The notes beneath the pieces were generated by a model that was given only the letters and a program-made list of their open reading frames with translations, had not been told where the DNA came from and searched no databases. The translations under genes were made by a program, and so were the position numbers. 29,479 nt of DNA from Clostridiales bacterium (lineage in GTDB: Bacteria; Bacillota; Clostridia; Christensenellales; UBA1242), in the NCBI GenBank assembly GCA_003522085.1, contig DPGI01000008.1, positions 1-29,479 on the forward strand, read 5' to 3'. Shown here piece by piece: positions 22,626-29,479 of the stretch. Numbering within the stretch: the stretch's first letter is position 1; each line of letters begins with the position of its first letter.

Positions 22626-23429
22626 ATGCAAAAGTTTTCTCGTATTTTTCAAGTGTTATTTAGATGGTTGTTGACTTTTACAGTGGCGTTTGTTTGGGCA
22701 CGATATTTTATTCGCTCACTTTGGCAGGCAACACTTATAGCGACAGCTGTGAGCGTTGTTTTTAACCTAATTTTTAGACTTGTATTCAATAAAAAAAGCA
22801 GCGTTTCATCGCTGAAAAAACAGGAACGTGAAAATGCTGAAAACGCATTTTTGTCACTTTCGATGGACGTAAAAGCGATGGACTTTTTTGCCACCCTTGC
22901 AAGCAAAACTGGAAAAGCAGAAAAAAAGAAAAACTGCATTGTTATTGAACATGAGCCCGGCGAAAAGACCGTTTTAATCCCATTTTTGTCGCACAAAAAT
23001 TTAAGTTGTGATGAAATTGCCGCTTATGTTGTTTTAGCCAGAAAATATAAGGCAAAAAAGATTGTCATCGTTTGCGAAACCGCCGACAAAGAATGCTTTT
23101 CTTTTGCAAAAAACTTTGATGAAAAATTTGTGATTTTAAACCAATATGAAGCCTATGAAAAACTTTATAAAGCGCAGGATTGTTTTCCACCTATTACTAT
23201 AAAATATAAAAAAGAAAAAGCCCTTGCGTTTAAAGAACTTGCAATGTTTTCTTTAAACAAATCAAGGGCAAAAGGTTATTTTATTTCGGCGCTTGTGCTT
23301 GTTGTGTCTTCTGTTTTTGTCAGAACAACCATTTATTATTGTGTGGTCGCATCGCTGCTTTTAATTATGGCTGCAATTTCGCTTTGCAACCCTTTTGCAA
23401 AAAACGCAAAATGCGACAAAGTGCTTTAA
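22626..23429 (+). CDS. Four-segment membrane protein with a soluble central domain, unknown
   Basis: I chose ATG 22626 (267 residues). The frame continues back to a TTG at 22554, but a candidate promoter (TTGTAT, 17 bases, TACAAT at 22577) overlaps that part, so the shorter form is likelier. Two hydrophobic segments near residues 12-55 and two near 211-250 enclose a soluble domain of about 150 residues. In it TVLIPFLSHKNLSCDEIAAYVVLARKYK and KIVIVCETADKECFSFAK read as alternating strands and helices with an Ala/Lys-rich helix. The E...Y..AR pattern with following strand recalls endonuclease-like (Mrr-type) folds, but I see no sure catalytic set. It lies alone, opposite to rsfS and yhbY. Confidence 0.6.
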   Translation: MQKFSRIFQVLFRWLLTFTVAFVWARYFIRSLWQATLIATAVSVVFNLIFRLVFNKKSSVSSLKKQERENAENAFLSLSMDVKAMDFFATLASKTGKAEKKKNCIVIEHEPGEKTVLIPFLSHKNLSCDEIAAYVVLARKYKAKKIVIVCETADKECFSFAKNFDEKFVILNQYEAYEKLYKAQDCFPPITIKYKKEKALAFKELAMFSLNKSRAKGYFISALVLVVSSVFVRTTIYYCVVASLLLIMAAISLCNPFAKNAKCDKVL

Positions 23430-23493
23430 TTGTTTTTTGACGCGCATTCTTTTGCGGCCTGTAATTTTGGCAGCAAAACTTAGTTTAATTTAA

Positions 23494-23790
23494 CTAGATA
23501 AGTTCGATGTGTTTTACACCTTTTTTAGATGAGCGACGATAGATTATTAAAGTTGAGCCAATGCATTGAACTGGTTCTGCTTTCAGTTGGCTGCAAATGT
23601 CGTCCATTGCTTCGCGTGATGAAAGCGGACAGGTTTGCAAGAGTTTTATTTTGATAAGTTCGCGCGCTTCTAAAAGAAGGTCGATGCCTTTGATTGCATT
23701 GTCTGTTAATCCGTCTTTCCCTATTTGCATGACAGGCGCTAAGGCGTTGCCAAGTGCACGCAAAGCGGCACGTTGTTTTGATGAAATCAT
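23494..23790 (-). CDS. yhbY: YhbY/CRM-domain ribosome assembly RNA-binding protein
   Basis: The 98-residue protein is a single CRM domain: KQRAALRALGNALAPVMQIGKDGLTDNAIKGIDLLLEARELIKIKLLQTCP contains the GKxGLTDN signature and the basic helix. Such proteins bind 23S rRNA precursors during large-subunit assembly. Obg, another large-subunit maturation factor, is immediately upstream (15 bases), so the two are co-transcribed from the promoter at 25101-25129. Length and start are normal. Confidence 0.94.
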   Translation of the reverse strand: MISSKQRAALRALGNALAPVMQIGKDGLTDNAIKGIDLLLEARELIKIKLLQTCPLSSREAMDDICSQLKAEPVQCIGSTLIIYRRSSKKGVKHIELI

Positions 23791-23804
23791 ATTTCCTCCT
23801 TTGA

Positions 23805-25076
23805 TTACTCTACATATTCAAACTCGATGTCTTTAATGCGGACAAACTGTCCATTTTTTAGACCTTTTTGTTTTAACAGGTCAATAATTCCCATTTCTTG
23901 AAGTCTGGTTTGAAAATATGCAAAACTTCTTGGGTCATCAAGCACAATTCCGCGAATAAAGTTGTCAATTTTGCCGCCCGCAACGATGAATGTATCATTT
24001 TCACGAGTAATTTCGATTGATGAAATATCAGGCATATCAAAATCAAATTTTTCAACTTTTACTGGTGGCTTTTTAGGTATTTTTGAAAGTTTTTCGAGTG
24101 TTATGTTTTTAAGTTCTTCGACCCCTTCTTGCAAAATTGCTGAAATTGCAAGTGGACGAATGCCATATGTTTTTTCAAATAAATCAACTTTTTCTTTCAA
24201 CTGCTGTTCGCTGAGCTCGTCAATTTTTGAAAAAACAACAATTTGTGGAGTTTGAGCAAGCGAAGTCGAATATTTTGCGAGTTCGTCATTGATTTTTTTG
24301 TAATCGTCAATTATATTGCGCTCTTCCCCTTCGCTTTCTGATGCATCAATAAGGTGGATTATAAGCCTAACACGTTCGACATGCTTTAAGAAATAATGGC
24401 CAAGGCCAAGCCCTTCACTTGCACCTTCGATAAGCCCTGGAATATCTGCCACAACAAATGTTTGACCGTGAGATTCAACAACTCCAAGGTTTGGGTAGAT
24501 TGTTGTGAAAGGATAGTTTGCGATTTTTGGGTTGGCGTTTGAAATTACTGACAAGAGTGTCGATTTGCCGACATTCGGATAGCCTACAAGGCCTACGTCA
24601 GCGATTGTTTTAAGTTCTAAAATCACCTGTCTTTCTTTAGTTATAACGCCTGTTTGTGAAAACGCGGGTGCTTGTTTGATTGAGCTTTTAAAATATGCGT
24701 TGCCATGTCCGCCAGCCCCGCCTTTTAAAGCAATGAAAGTAGCGCCGTCTTCGTCTAAGTCGGCAATCACTTTTTGCGACTCTGCATCTAAAATTACAGT
24801 TCCACATGGCACTTCAATTATCAAATCTTTTCCGCTTGCACCAGTTTTGAGTTTTTGCGAGCCGTTAAGCCCGTCTTCTGCAAAAAATTTCTTTTTAAAG
24901 CGGAAGGTGTAAAGAGTGTTCATGTTTTGCGTCGCTTTAAAAACTATGTCGCCGCCCTTTCCGCCGTCGCCGCCGTCTGGACCGCCATTCATGTTAAGTT
25001 TTGTGCGCAAAAAACTTAGCGAGCCGTTGCCGCCATTGCCTGCTTTAATGTTGATTTTTACTCTATCTAAAAACAT
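23805..25076 (-). CDS. obg: Obg family GTPase
   Basis: Obg (CgtA) couples GTP hydrolysis to 50S assembly and stress control. The 423-residue product starts with the Gly-rich Obg fold (MFLDRVKINIKAGNGGNGSLSF), then the G domain with G1 GYPNVGKS at 165-172 and G3 DIPG at 211-214. The G4 position reads VFSKID (residues 281-286), so the usual Asn of NKxD is Ser, which may lower guanine affinity or be a tolerated variant. The C-terminal OCT domain (IEITRENDTFIVAGGKIDNF) is complete. It has a strong promoter and heads obg-yhbY. Confidence 0.95.
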   Translation of the reverse strand: MFLDRVKINIKAGNGGNGSLSFLRTKLNMNGGPDGGDGGKGGDIVFKATQNMNTLYTFRFKKKFFAEDGLNGSQKLKTGASGKDLIIEVPCGTVILDAESQKVIADLDEDGATFIALKGGAGGHGNAYFKSSIKQAPAFSQTGVITKERQVILELKTIADVGLVGYPNVGKSTLLSVISNANPKIANYPFTTIYPNLGVVESHGQTFVVADIPGLIEGASEGLGLGHYFLKHVERVRLIIHLIDASESEGEERNIIDDYKKINDELAKYSTSLAQTPQIVVFSKIDELSEQQLKEKVDLFEKTYGIRPLAISAILQEGVEELKNITLEKLSKIPKKPPVKVEKFDFDMPDISSIEITRENDTFIVAGGKIDNFIRGIVLDDPRSFAYFQTRLQEMGIIDLLKQKGLKNGQFVRIKDIEFEYVE

Positions 25077-25100
25077 ATTTCCTTCCTATTTTATTGTGCT

Positions 25101-25129
25101 ATTATACTTTGTTTGAAGTAAATTGTAAA
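25101..25129 (-). promoter_or_regulatory. Sigma-A promoter of obg-yhbY
   Basis: On the minus strand TTTACA (25129-25124) and a perfect TATAAT (25106-25101) are spaced by 17 bases. The start codon at 25076 follows after about 18 bases of leader. Confidence 0.75.
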
Positions 25130-25157
25130 TACCTGTTAACACTCTTACAATAGTATG

Positions 25158-25790
25158 CTATTTTTTGTATTCTTTTTTGCAAATTTTTTCAAATGGACAA
25201 TCTTTGCAATCAGGATTTTGCGCTTTGCATTTGTATCTGCCAAAAAGCACCATTTGATAATGCAGGCGCGACCAATCTGATTGGTCAAAATATGATTTGA
25301 GTTGCATTTCAACTTTGTTGGGATTTTTTTCGCTTACAAGTTGCAATCTGTTTGCAATTCTAAGCACGTGCGTGTCCACCGCGAAGCCATCACCTTTAAA
25401 GGCTTCGGAAATTATGACATTTGCTGTTTTGCGGCCTACTCCGGCAAGCGAACATAAATCGTCAAAATCGTTTGGAACGACTCCGTTAAATTTTGTGATT
25501 ATGTCTTTTGACATACTTAAAATTGCCGCTGCTTTGTTGTGATAAAATCCGCACGAGTGGATTTTTTCTTCAAGTTGCGATTGTGACAATGTAAGCATTT
25601 TTTCGGGCGTGCCATAACTCTTAAACAACTCTTTCGTAACCATGTTTACGCGCTTGTCTGTGCACTGAGCAGACAAAATTACAGCAACCAAAAGCTGATA
25701 AGGGCTGCTGTAAGAAAGTTCGCATTTTGCATCTGGAAACATTGCGTTCAGCTGCGATGAGATGAGTTGTTTTTTGCTTGTTTTGCTCAT
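25158..25790 (-). CDS. nth: Endonuclease III
   Basis: This bifunctional DNA glycosylase removes oxidised pyrimidines and nicks the abasic site in base-excision repair. The 210-residue protein has the helix-hairpin-helix LAGVGRKTANV with catalytic Lys121, the Asp139 in VDTHVLR, and the 4Fe-4S cluster motif Cys188-x6-Cys195-x2-Cys198-x5-Cys204 near the C terminus. All key residues are present. It lies 1 base after lysS and is probably read from the same transcript. Confidence 0.96.
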   Translation of the reverse strand: MSKTSKKQLISSQLNAMFPDAKCELSYSSPYQLLVAVILSAQCTDKRVNMVTKELFKSYGTPEKMLTLSQSQLEEKIHSCGFYHNKAAAILSMSKDIITKFNGVVPNDFDDLCSLAGVGRKTANVIISEAFKGDGFAVDTHVLRIANRLQLVSEKNPNKVEMQLKSYFDQSDWSRLHYQMVLFGRYKCKAQNPDCKDCPFEKICKKEYKK

Positions 25791-25791
25791 A

Positions 25792-27258
25792 TTATTTCAT
25801 AATTGGGAAAAGCACTGTATCACGGATGTTTGGAAGGTCATAAAGGAACATTAAGAATCTGTCGATTCCAAAACCTAGGCCTGACATAGGTGGCATTCCG
25901 TGTTCCATTGCAAGAAGGAAGTCTTCGTCGACGTCCATTGTTTCGTCGTCGCCTTGTGCTTTTTCAAGAAGTTGCTCTTCAAGTGCTTGACGTTGAACGA
26001 TTGGGTCGATAAGTTCGGAATAAGCGTTGCACATTTCTACTCCACACGCGACAACTTGGAATACATCAACAACACGTGGGTCTTTGTCGTTGCGACGAGC
26101 GAGTGTTTTTAATACTGCTGGATAGTTGTAAAGAATTGTTGGGCCAACAATGTTTGCGCGAATTTTACGCTTGTAAATAAAGTCGATAAGTGTGCGCACA
26201 CATTTGCATTCTTCAAGTTCACTGTAGGTGAAAAGTCCGGTTGCTACTACTTTTTGTTTAAATTCTTCAACATCTTCAATATCAAGATAGTCAAAACCAA
26301 GAATTTCACGCATTTTTTCGGCGTAGTTGATTCTTTCCCATTTTTCTGCGCCAAAGTCAAGTTCATGTCCTTGATATGTGAGCTTGGTTGTTCCTATTGT
26401 TTCCATTAACAATTTTTTAATAAGGTTTTTGAAGAAAACAATGTTGTCTTCATAGTCCCAATATGCGGCATACCATTCAACTTGAGTGAATTCTTGAAGG
26501 TGCTGGAAGTCCATTCCTTCATTTCTGAAGTCTTTGCCAAGTTCAAATACTCTGTCAAAGCCTGCTGCTGAGCACATTTTAAGCCATGTTTCAAATGCAA
26601 TTCTAAGGTTGCATTCAAGATCGAGCGCGTTGTGTTTTGTAAAGAAAGGTTTTGCCGAAGCGCCTGAAATGTTTGTTTGAAGGATTGGAGTTTCAACTTC
26701 ATAAAAGCCGTTGTCTTCAAGTGTGCGGCGTATTATTGAACAAATTTTGCTGCGTGAGAGAAATACTTGACGTGATTGTTCGTTTGCAATTATGTCAAGA
26801 TAACGTTGACGATATTTTGATTCTGTATCTGTAAGTCCATGGAATTTTTCTGGAAGCGAACGCATTGCTTTTGAAAGAAGTGTAACCTTTTCGGCACGAA
26901 TTGTAATTTCGCCAGTTTGTGTTGTATAAACTTCACCTTCAACCCCTACAAAATCGCCAAGGTCGATCATCTTTTTGTAAAAGTCATATGCTTGTTCGTC
27001 AAGTTCGTTTCTACCTACTGACACTTGAATGTATGATTCAATGTTGCGAATTTGCATAAAGCCAAACTTGCCCATAACGCGGCGGAACACCATTCTGCCC
27101 GCTACTGAAACACGATCGCCAATTTTTGAACGAGCTTCTTTGATTGTGCATGTGCAATCATATTTTGACTTGTATGGGATTTCGCCCATTTCTTTTAATT
27201 GTTGGATTTTATTTTTTCTAACATCAATTTCGTTTGAAATATTTACGTTTTCTGCCAT
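25792..27258 (-). CDS. lysS: Lysyl-tRNA synthetase, class II
   Basis: The enzyme charges tRNA-Lys in the cytosol. The 488-residue product has the N-terminal OB-fold anticodon-binding domain (about residues 1-150), motif 2 around KDFRNEGMDFQHLQEFTQVEWY, and motif 3 GLGFGIDRFLMFL near the C terminus. Length is normal. The ATG has AAGGAG a few bases upstream. A promoter (TTGACA, 17 bases, TAGTCT) lies so close that the leader is under 30 bases, so there is no T-box or other leader riboregulator. The nth gene follows 1 base after the stop. Confidence 0.97.
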   Translation of the reverse strand: MAENVNISNEIDVRKNKIQQLKEMGEIPYKSKYDCTCTIKEARSKIGDRVSVAGRMVFRRVMGKFGFMQIRNIESYIQVSVGRNELDEQAYDFYKKMIDLGDFVGVEGEVYTTQTGEITIRAEKVTLLSKAMRSLPEKFHGLTDTESKYRQRYLDIIANEQSRQVFLSRSKICSIIRRTLEDNGFYEVETPILQTNISGASAKPFFTKHNALDLECNLRIAFETWLKMCSAAGFDRVFELGKDFRNEGMDFQHLQEFTQVEWYAAYWDYEDNIVFFKNLIKKLLMETIGTTKLTYQGHELDFGAEKWERINYAEKMREILGFDYLDIEDVEEFKQKVVATGLFTYSELEECKCVRTLIDFIYKRKIRANIVGPTILYNYPAVLKTLARRNDKDPRVVDVFQVVACGVEMCNAYSELIDPIVQRQALEEQLLEKAQGDDETMDVDEDFLLAMEHGMPPMSGLGFGIDRFLMFLYDLPNIRDTVLFPIMK

Positions 27259-27283
27259 CTTAAATCTCCTTAAATACTCATTT

Positions 27284-27312
27284 AGACTAGCAAAAACCTA
27301 GCGTTTTGTCAA
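27284..27312 (-). promoter_or_regulatory. Sigma-A promoter of lysS-nth
   Basis: On the minus strand TTGACA (27312-27307) is followed after 17 bases by TAGTCT (27289-27284), a weak -10. Distance to the lysS ATG is about 25 bases, leaving room only for the ribosome site. Confidence 0.6.
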
Positions 27313-27338
27313 CTTAATTGATTTGGTTTGGCTGTTTT

Positions 27339-27872
27339 TTAATATTTATTTTTATAATAATTATAATTCTTTTTCACTTTTGCAAGATATTCGCGCGTTT
27401 CACCATATGGAATGACGTCTAATTTTTCGCCATTTGACGAATATTCGGCGTCCTTTAACCACGTTTTTACTTTGCCTATTCCCGCGTTATAGGCGCATAT
27501 CGCTTCGTCAAAATCAAACTGACTTTGTAAGTAATGCAAATAGTAAGCGCCATATCTTAAATTTGTCTCGACGTCGAACAAACTTTCTTCGCTGTAAGGC
27601 TCGTCCAATATTTGAGCGATTGACTCAGCCGTGGCGGGCATGATTTGCATCAGCCCTTTCGCTCCACGGCGTGAGACGGCAGTGCTGTCAAACGAACTTT
27701 CCACATTCACAACTGCGCATATCAGCGCCTGATCAACCGAAAATTCAGAAGAAGCAAGCGCTATTTCTGCACTGAATTTGTTTGGATAAAAGTAAGCATA
27801 CAGCAAAAAATTCATAGCAACACATATCGCCGCTAACATCGTAAATCCCACACCGTATAGCCACTTTTTCAT
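27339..27872 (-). CDS. Soluble lytic transglycosylase (SLT domain)
   Basis: It cleaves the glycan strands of peptidoglycan, forming 1,6-anhydromuramic acid. A hydrophobic segment at about residues 5-28 anchors or exports the protein. The SLT domain contains catalytic Glu58 in NVESSFD, then SRRGAKGLMQIMPATAESIA and the AYNAGIGKVKTWL block; the domain ends near residue 170. At 177 residues it is a minimal single-domain enzyme, like the small clostridial family with roles in wall turnover or spore germination. The gene is separate from lysS, and no terminator is visible between them. Confidence 0.92.
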   Translation of the reverse strand: MKKWLYGVGFTMLAAICVAMNFLLYAYFYPNKFSAEIALASSEFSVDQALICAVVNVESSFDSTAVSRRGAKGLMQIMPATAESIAQILDEPYSEESLFDVETNLRYGAYYLHYLQSQFDFDEAICAYNAGIGKVKTWLKDAEYSSNGEKLDVIPYGETREYLAKVKKNYNYYKNKY

Positions 27873-27900
27873 ATGATTATGTTATGAATTTTGTCGAATA

Positions 27901-28122
27901 TTATGCCTCGACAAAGCCTTTAAACGATCGGTAATTTAATTTGTTTAAATACTGCATGACAATGTCTAAATAATCTTTCATAAACTTAACCGAAATTCCA
28001 CACGCTCTGCCGATTGATTTTGGCGTTGACGCAATCATGCATGGCAATCCCATTTTCTTTAAAAAGCTTGCAAATGAGAGTGTTTCACTGCGGGAGGTAA
28101 AAACAGCGTAGCAATATCCCAT
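27901..28122 (-). CDS. DUF3343 protein, putative sulfur or selenium carrier-like
   Basis: I chose ATG 28122 (73 residues): AAGGAGG lies 4 bases before it, whereas an earlier GTG at 28140 lies before that ribosome site. The sequence CYAVFTSRSETLSFASFLKKMG, then STPKSIGRACGISVKF, fits DUF3343, a small single-domain family with a conserved Cys (residue 41 here) in CGxxV. DUF3343 proteins tend to lie by cysteine desulfurases and selenium genes and have been proposed as carriers of sulfur or selenium, which is not proven. A cysteine desulfurase gene is divergently transcribed 78 bases away. Confidence 0.82.
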   Translation of the reverse strand: MGYCYAVFTSRSETLSFASFLKKMGLPCMIASTPKSIGRACGISVKFMKDYLDIVMQYLNKLNYRSFKGFVEA

Positions 28123-28199
28123 AAATCCTCCTTCATGCACAAATTCTCTCCTTTTACACTATATTTATTAAAGGACAATTTTGTTAAAGGGGCAAAAAT

Positions 28200-29345
28200 A
28201 TGATTTATTTAGACAACAGTTCGACCACCCTTATAAAACCTAAGGAAGTTTTAAGATACATAACTCTTGCCGCAACGCGTTTTACGGCAAATCCTGGGCG
28301 CAGCGGACATAACGAAAGCATACAAGCCGCGATGGAAGTTGAAAAAGTAAGGGCAAAACTTAAAGATATGTTTAACCTTGAAAGCGAAAGCAATGTGATT
28401 TTCACTTCATCTTGTTCGATAGCTTTGAATATCGCAATTTTAGGAAGTGCAAAGCAAGGTGGGCACGTTGTATGCACTGAAAACGACCATAATTCTGTGC
28501 TTAGGCCGCTTGAACATTTAAAGCAAATTGGAAAAATTGATTATACAGTGGCTTATCAATCAAGCATTGGTTGTTTAAAGTGCGAAGACATTGAAAAATG
28601 CCTGCGACCTGAAACATACATGGTGGTTTGCAATCATATGTCAAATGTCAACGGCGACACTGCCGAAATAAACAAAATTGGCAAGATGTGCAAAGAAAAA
28701 GGACTGCTGTTTTTGGTTGATGGGGCGCAAAGCGGCGGGCATGAAAAAATTGATATGCAAAGTGACAACATAGATTTTTTAACGCTCGCACCACACAAAG
28801 GTTTTTATGGACTGCAAGGGCTTGGCGTGCTGTGCATAAGAGCGCCAGAAGCGATTGAACCGATATTTTTTGGTGGCACTGGAACAAACTCGCTTGAACT
28901 TATTCAGCCCGACGTTTTACCAGAGCGATTTGAAGTTGGAACGCTGCCCACCCCTGCAATTTTAGCACTTTCGGGTGGCATTGATTTTGTCAACGAAAAC
29001 TTTAATGCGATAAGAGAGCACTTGGACGATTTGACAACTTTTTTGCATTATGAACTTTCTTCTTTGCCTGTTGAAATTTATACGACAACCGAAAATGCTA
29101 AAGGCGTTTTCGCTTTCAACATTCCAAATATGCATTCGACTGATGTGGCAACATATTTAAACGACCGCTGGGGAATTTGCGTTCGCGGCGGCTATCACTG
29201 TGCCGCAAAAAAGCATGAAGCGTTGGGACTTGTTGACCGTGGAGCAGTGCGTGCGTCGCTTTCATACTTCACTTCGTTTTCAGACGTTCAAAAACTGATT
29301 GCGGCAATTAGGACACTTTTGAAAAAACAAAAAATGATTAAATAA
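28200..29345 (+). CDS. Cysteine desulfurase, NifS/CsdB-like class V aminotransferase
   Basis: This PLP enzyme removes sulfur from cysteine as a persulfide for Fe-S clusters, tRNA thiolation or, in some relatives, selenium from selenocysteine. The 381-residue product has MIYLDNSSTT at the start, HNS with His97, DGAQ with Asp174, and the PLP Lys200 in LAPHKGFYG. The persulfide-forming Cys334 lies in RGGYHCAAKKHEALG, the pattern of the subfamily often named CsdB or am_tr_V_EGC and paired with DUF3343. The start has a GGGG ribosome site 8 bases upstream. Which acceptor it serves (SufU, IscU, DUF3343) is not visible. Confidence 0.93.
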   Translation: MIYLDNSSTTLIKPKEVLRYITLAATRFTANPGRSGHNESIQAAMEVEKVRAKLKDMFNLESESNVIFTSSCSIALNIAILGSAKQGGHVVCTENDHNSVLRPLEHLKQIGKIDYTVAYQSSIGCLKCEDIEKCLRPETYMVVCNHMSNVNGDTAEINKIGKMCKEKGLLFLVDGAQSGGHEKIDMQSDNIDFLTLAPHKGFYGLQGLGVLCIRAPEAIEPIFFGGTGTNSLELIQPDVLPERFEVGTLPTPAILALSGGIDFVNENFNAIREHLDDLTTFLHYELSSLPVEIYTTTENAKGVFAFNIPNMHSTDVATYLNDRWGICVRGGYHCAAKKHEALGLVDRGAVRASLSYFTSFSDVQKLIAAIRTLLKKQKMIK

Positions 29346-29479
29346 TTTAATTATATTTTAATTTTTCGTCAATTTTATTACATTTATTTTTTGATTATTT
29401 AATTTTATTTTTAATAGCTTTTTTGACTTGCAAAAAAATAGCAAAAAATATTGTCGAAAAATAATAAAAAAATAAATTA
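29346..29479. other. AT-rich non-coding end of the window
   Basis: These 134 bases are almost wholly A and T with long homopolymers. I find no stable hairpin with a T-run, no full promoter pair and no open reading frame with a ribosome site. It is probably an intergenic region before the next gene. Confidence 0.5.

Noticed and set aside
25141..25157. A terminator after nth
   Set aside because: The possible stem ATAG/CTAT is only 4-5 pairs and no T-run follows it on the minus strand.
27259..27338. A T-box leader before lysS
   Set aside because: The promoter leaves a leader of less than 30 bases. There is no specifier stem or T-box sequence.

Overview
This is an AT-rich, gene-dense chromosomal segment from what looks like an anaerobic low-GC Firmicute, most likely a clostridial lineage known from gut or metagenome assemblies. 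The evidence is purine-rich ribosome binding sites, TTGACA/TATAAT promoters, hairpin-plus-T terminators, the sporulation-linked pair DUF2953-GerW followed by a DacF-type carboxypeptidase, tig-clpP-clpX, an Ord-type dehydrogenase, DUF1846, and a DUF3343/cysteine desulfurase pair. No rRNA gene, CRISPR array, transposase or prophage gene was seen. The species cannot be named from this sequence.

Layout. 1-1507: the 5' half of a tRNA-Asp leaving the window with its promoter, then a cmk-methyltransferase pair, both on the minus strand. 1552-4587: a large secreted or anchored GLUG-type surface protein. 4754-4828: tRNA-Thr(CGT). 4871-10664: a tight minus-strand run of DUF2953, gerW, dacF, rluB, YhiN-like flavoprotein, plsC and an S1-domain protein, with mostly 4-base overlaps or short gaps. 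10711-13063: an Ord-like dehydrogenase and a diacylglycerol-type glycosyltransferase. 13204-14679: DUF1846 on the plus strand.

14680-15513 is the most unusual part. A near-consensus promoter drives a broken tRNA-Ile 5' half, a structured insert, an intact tRNA-Ile(GAT) and a tRNA-Leu with the uncommon anticodon AAG. The 3' end of tRNA-Leu and its terminator are then repeated in tandem with a period of 175-176 bases around a GC-rich structured core. A diverged inverted relative of one end of that core appears in the insert that breaks the tRNA-Ile copy.

15514-18669: tig-clpP-clpX (minus). 18825-22146: a minus-strand operon of a YwlE-type phosphatase, rpiB, a degenerate GT2-like membrane protein, gap and two small membrane proteins. 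22187-25076: ribosome maturation genes rsfS, yhbY and obg (minus), interrupted by a plus-strand membrane protein of unknown function where nadD and yqeK often lie. 25158-27258: nth and lysS. 27339-28122: a lytic transglycosylase and DUF3343. 28200-29345: a cysteine desulfurase (plus). The last 134 bases are AT-rich and hold no gene that I can see.

Most protein genes are core housekeeping: envelope growth, ribosome maturation, proteolysis, central carbon metabolism and sulfur mobilisation. The best candidates for something undescribed are the tRNA-associated structured repeat, the GT2-like protein beside gap, and the rsfS-adjacent membrane protein. All homology calls are from reading the translated sequence by eye; no database was searched.
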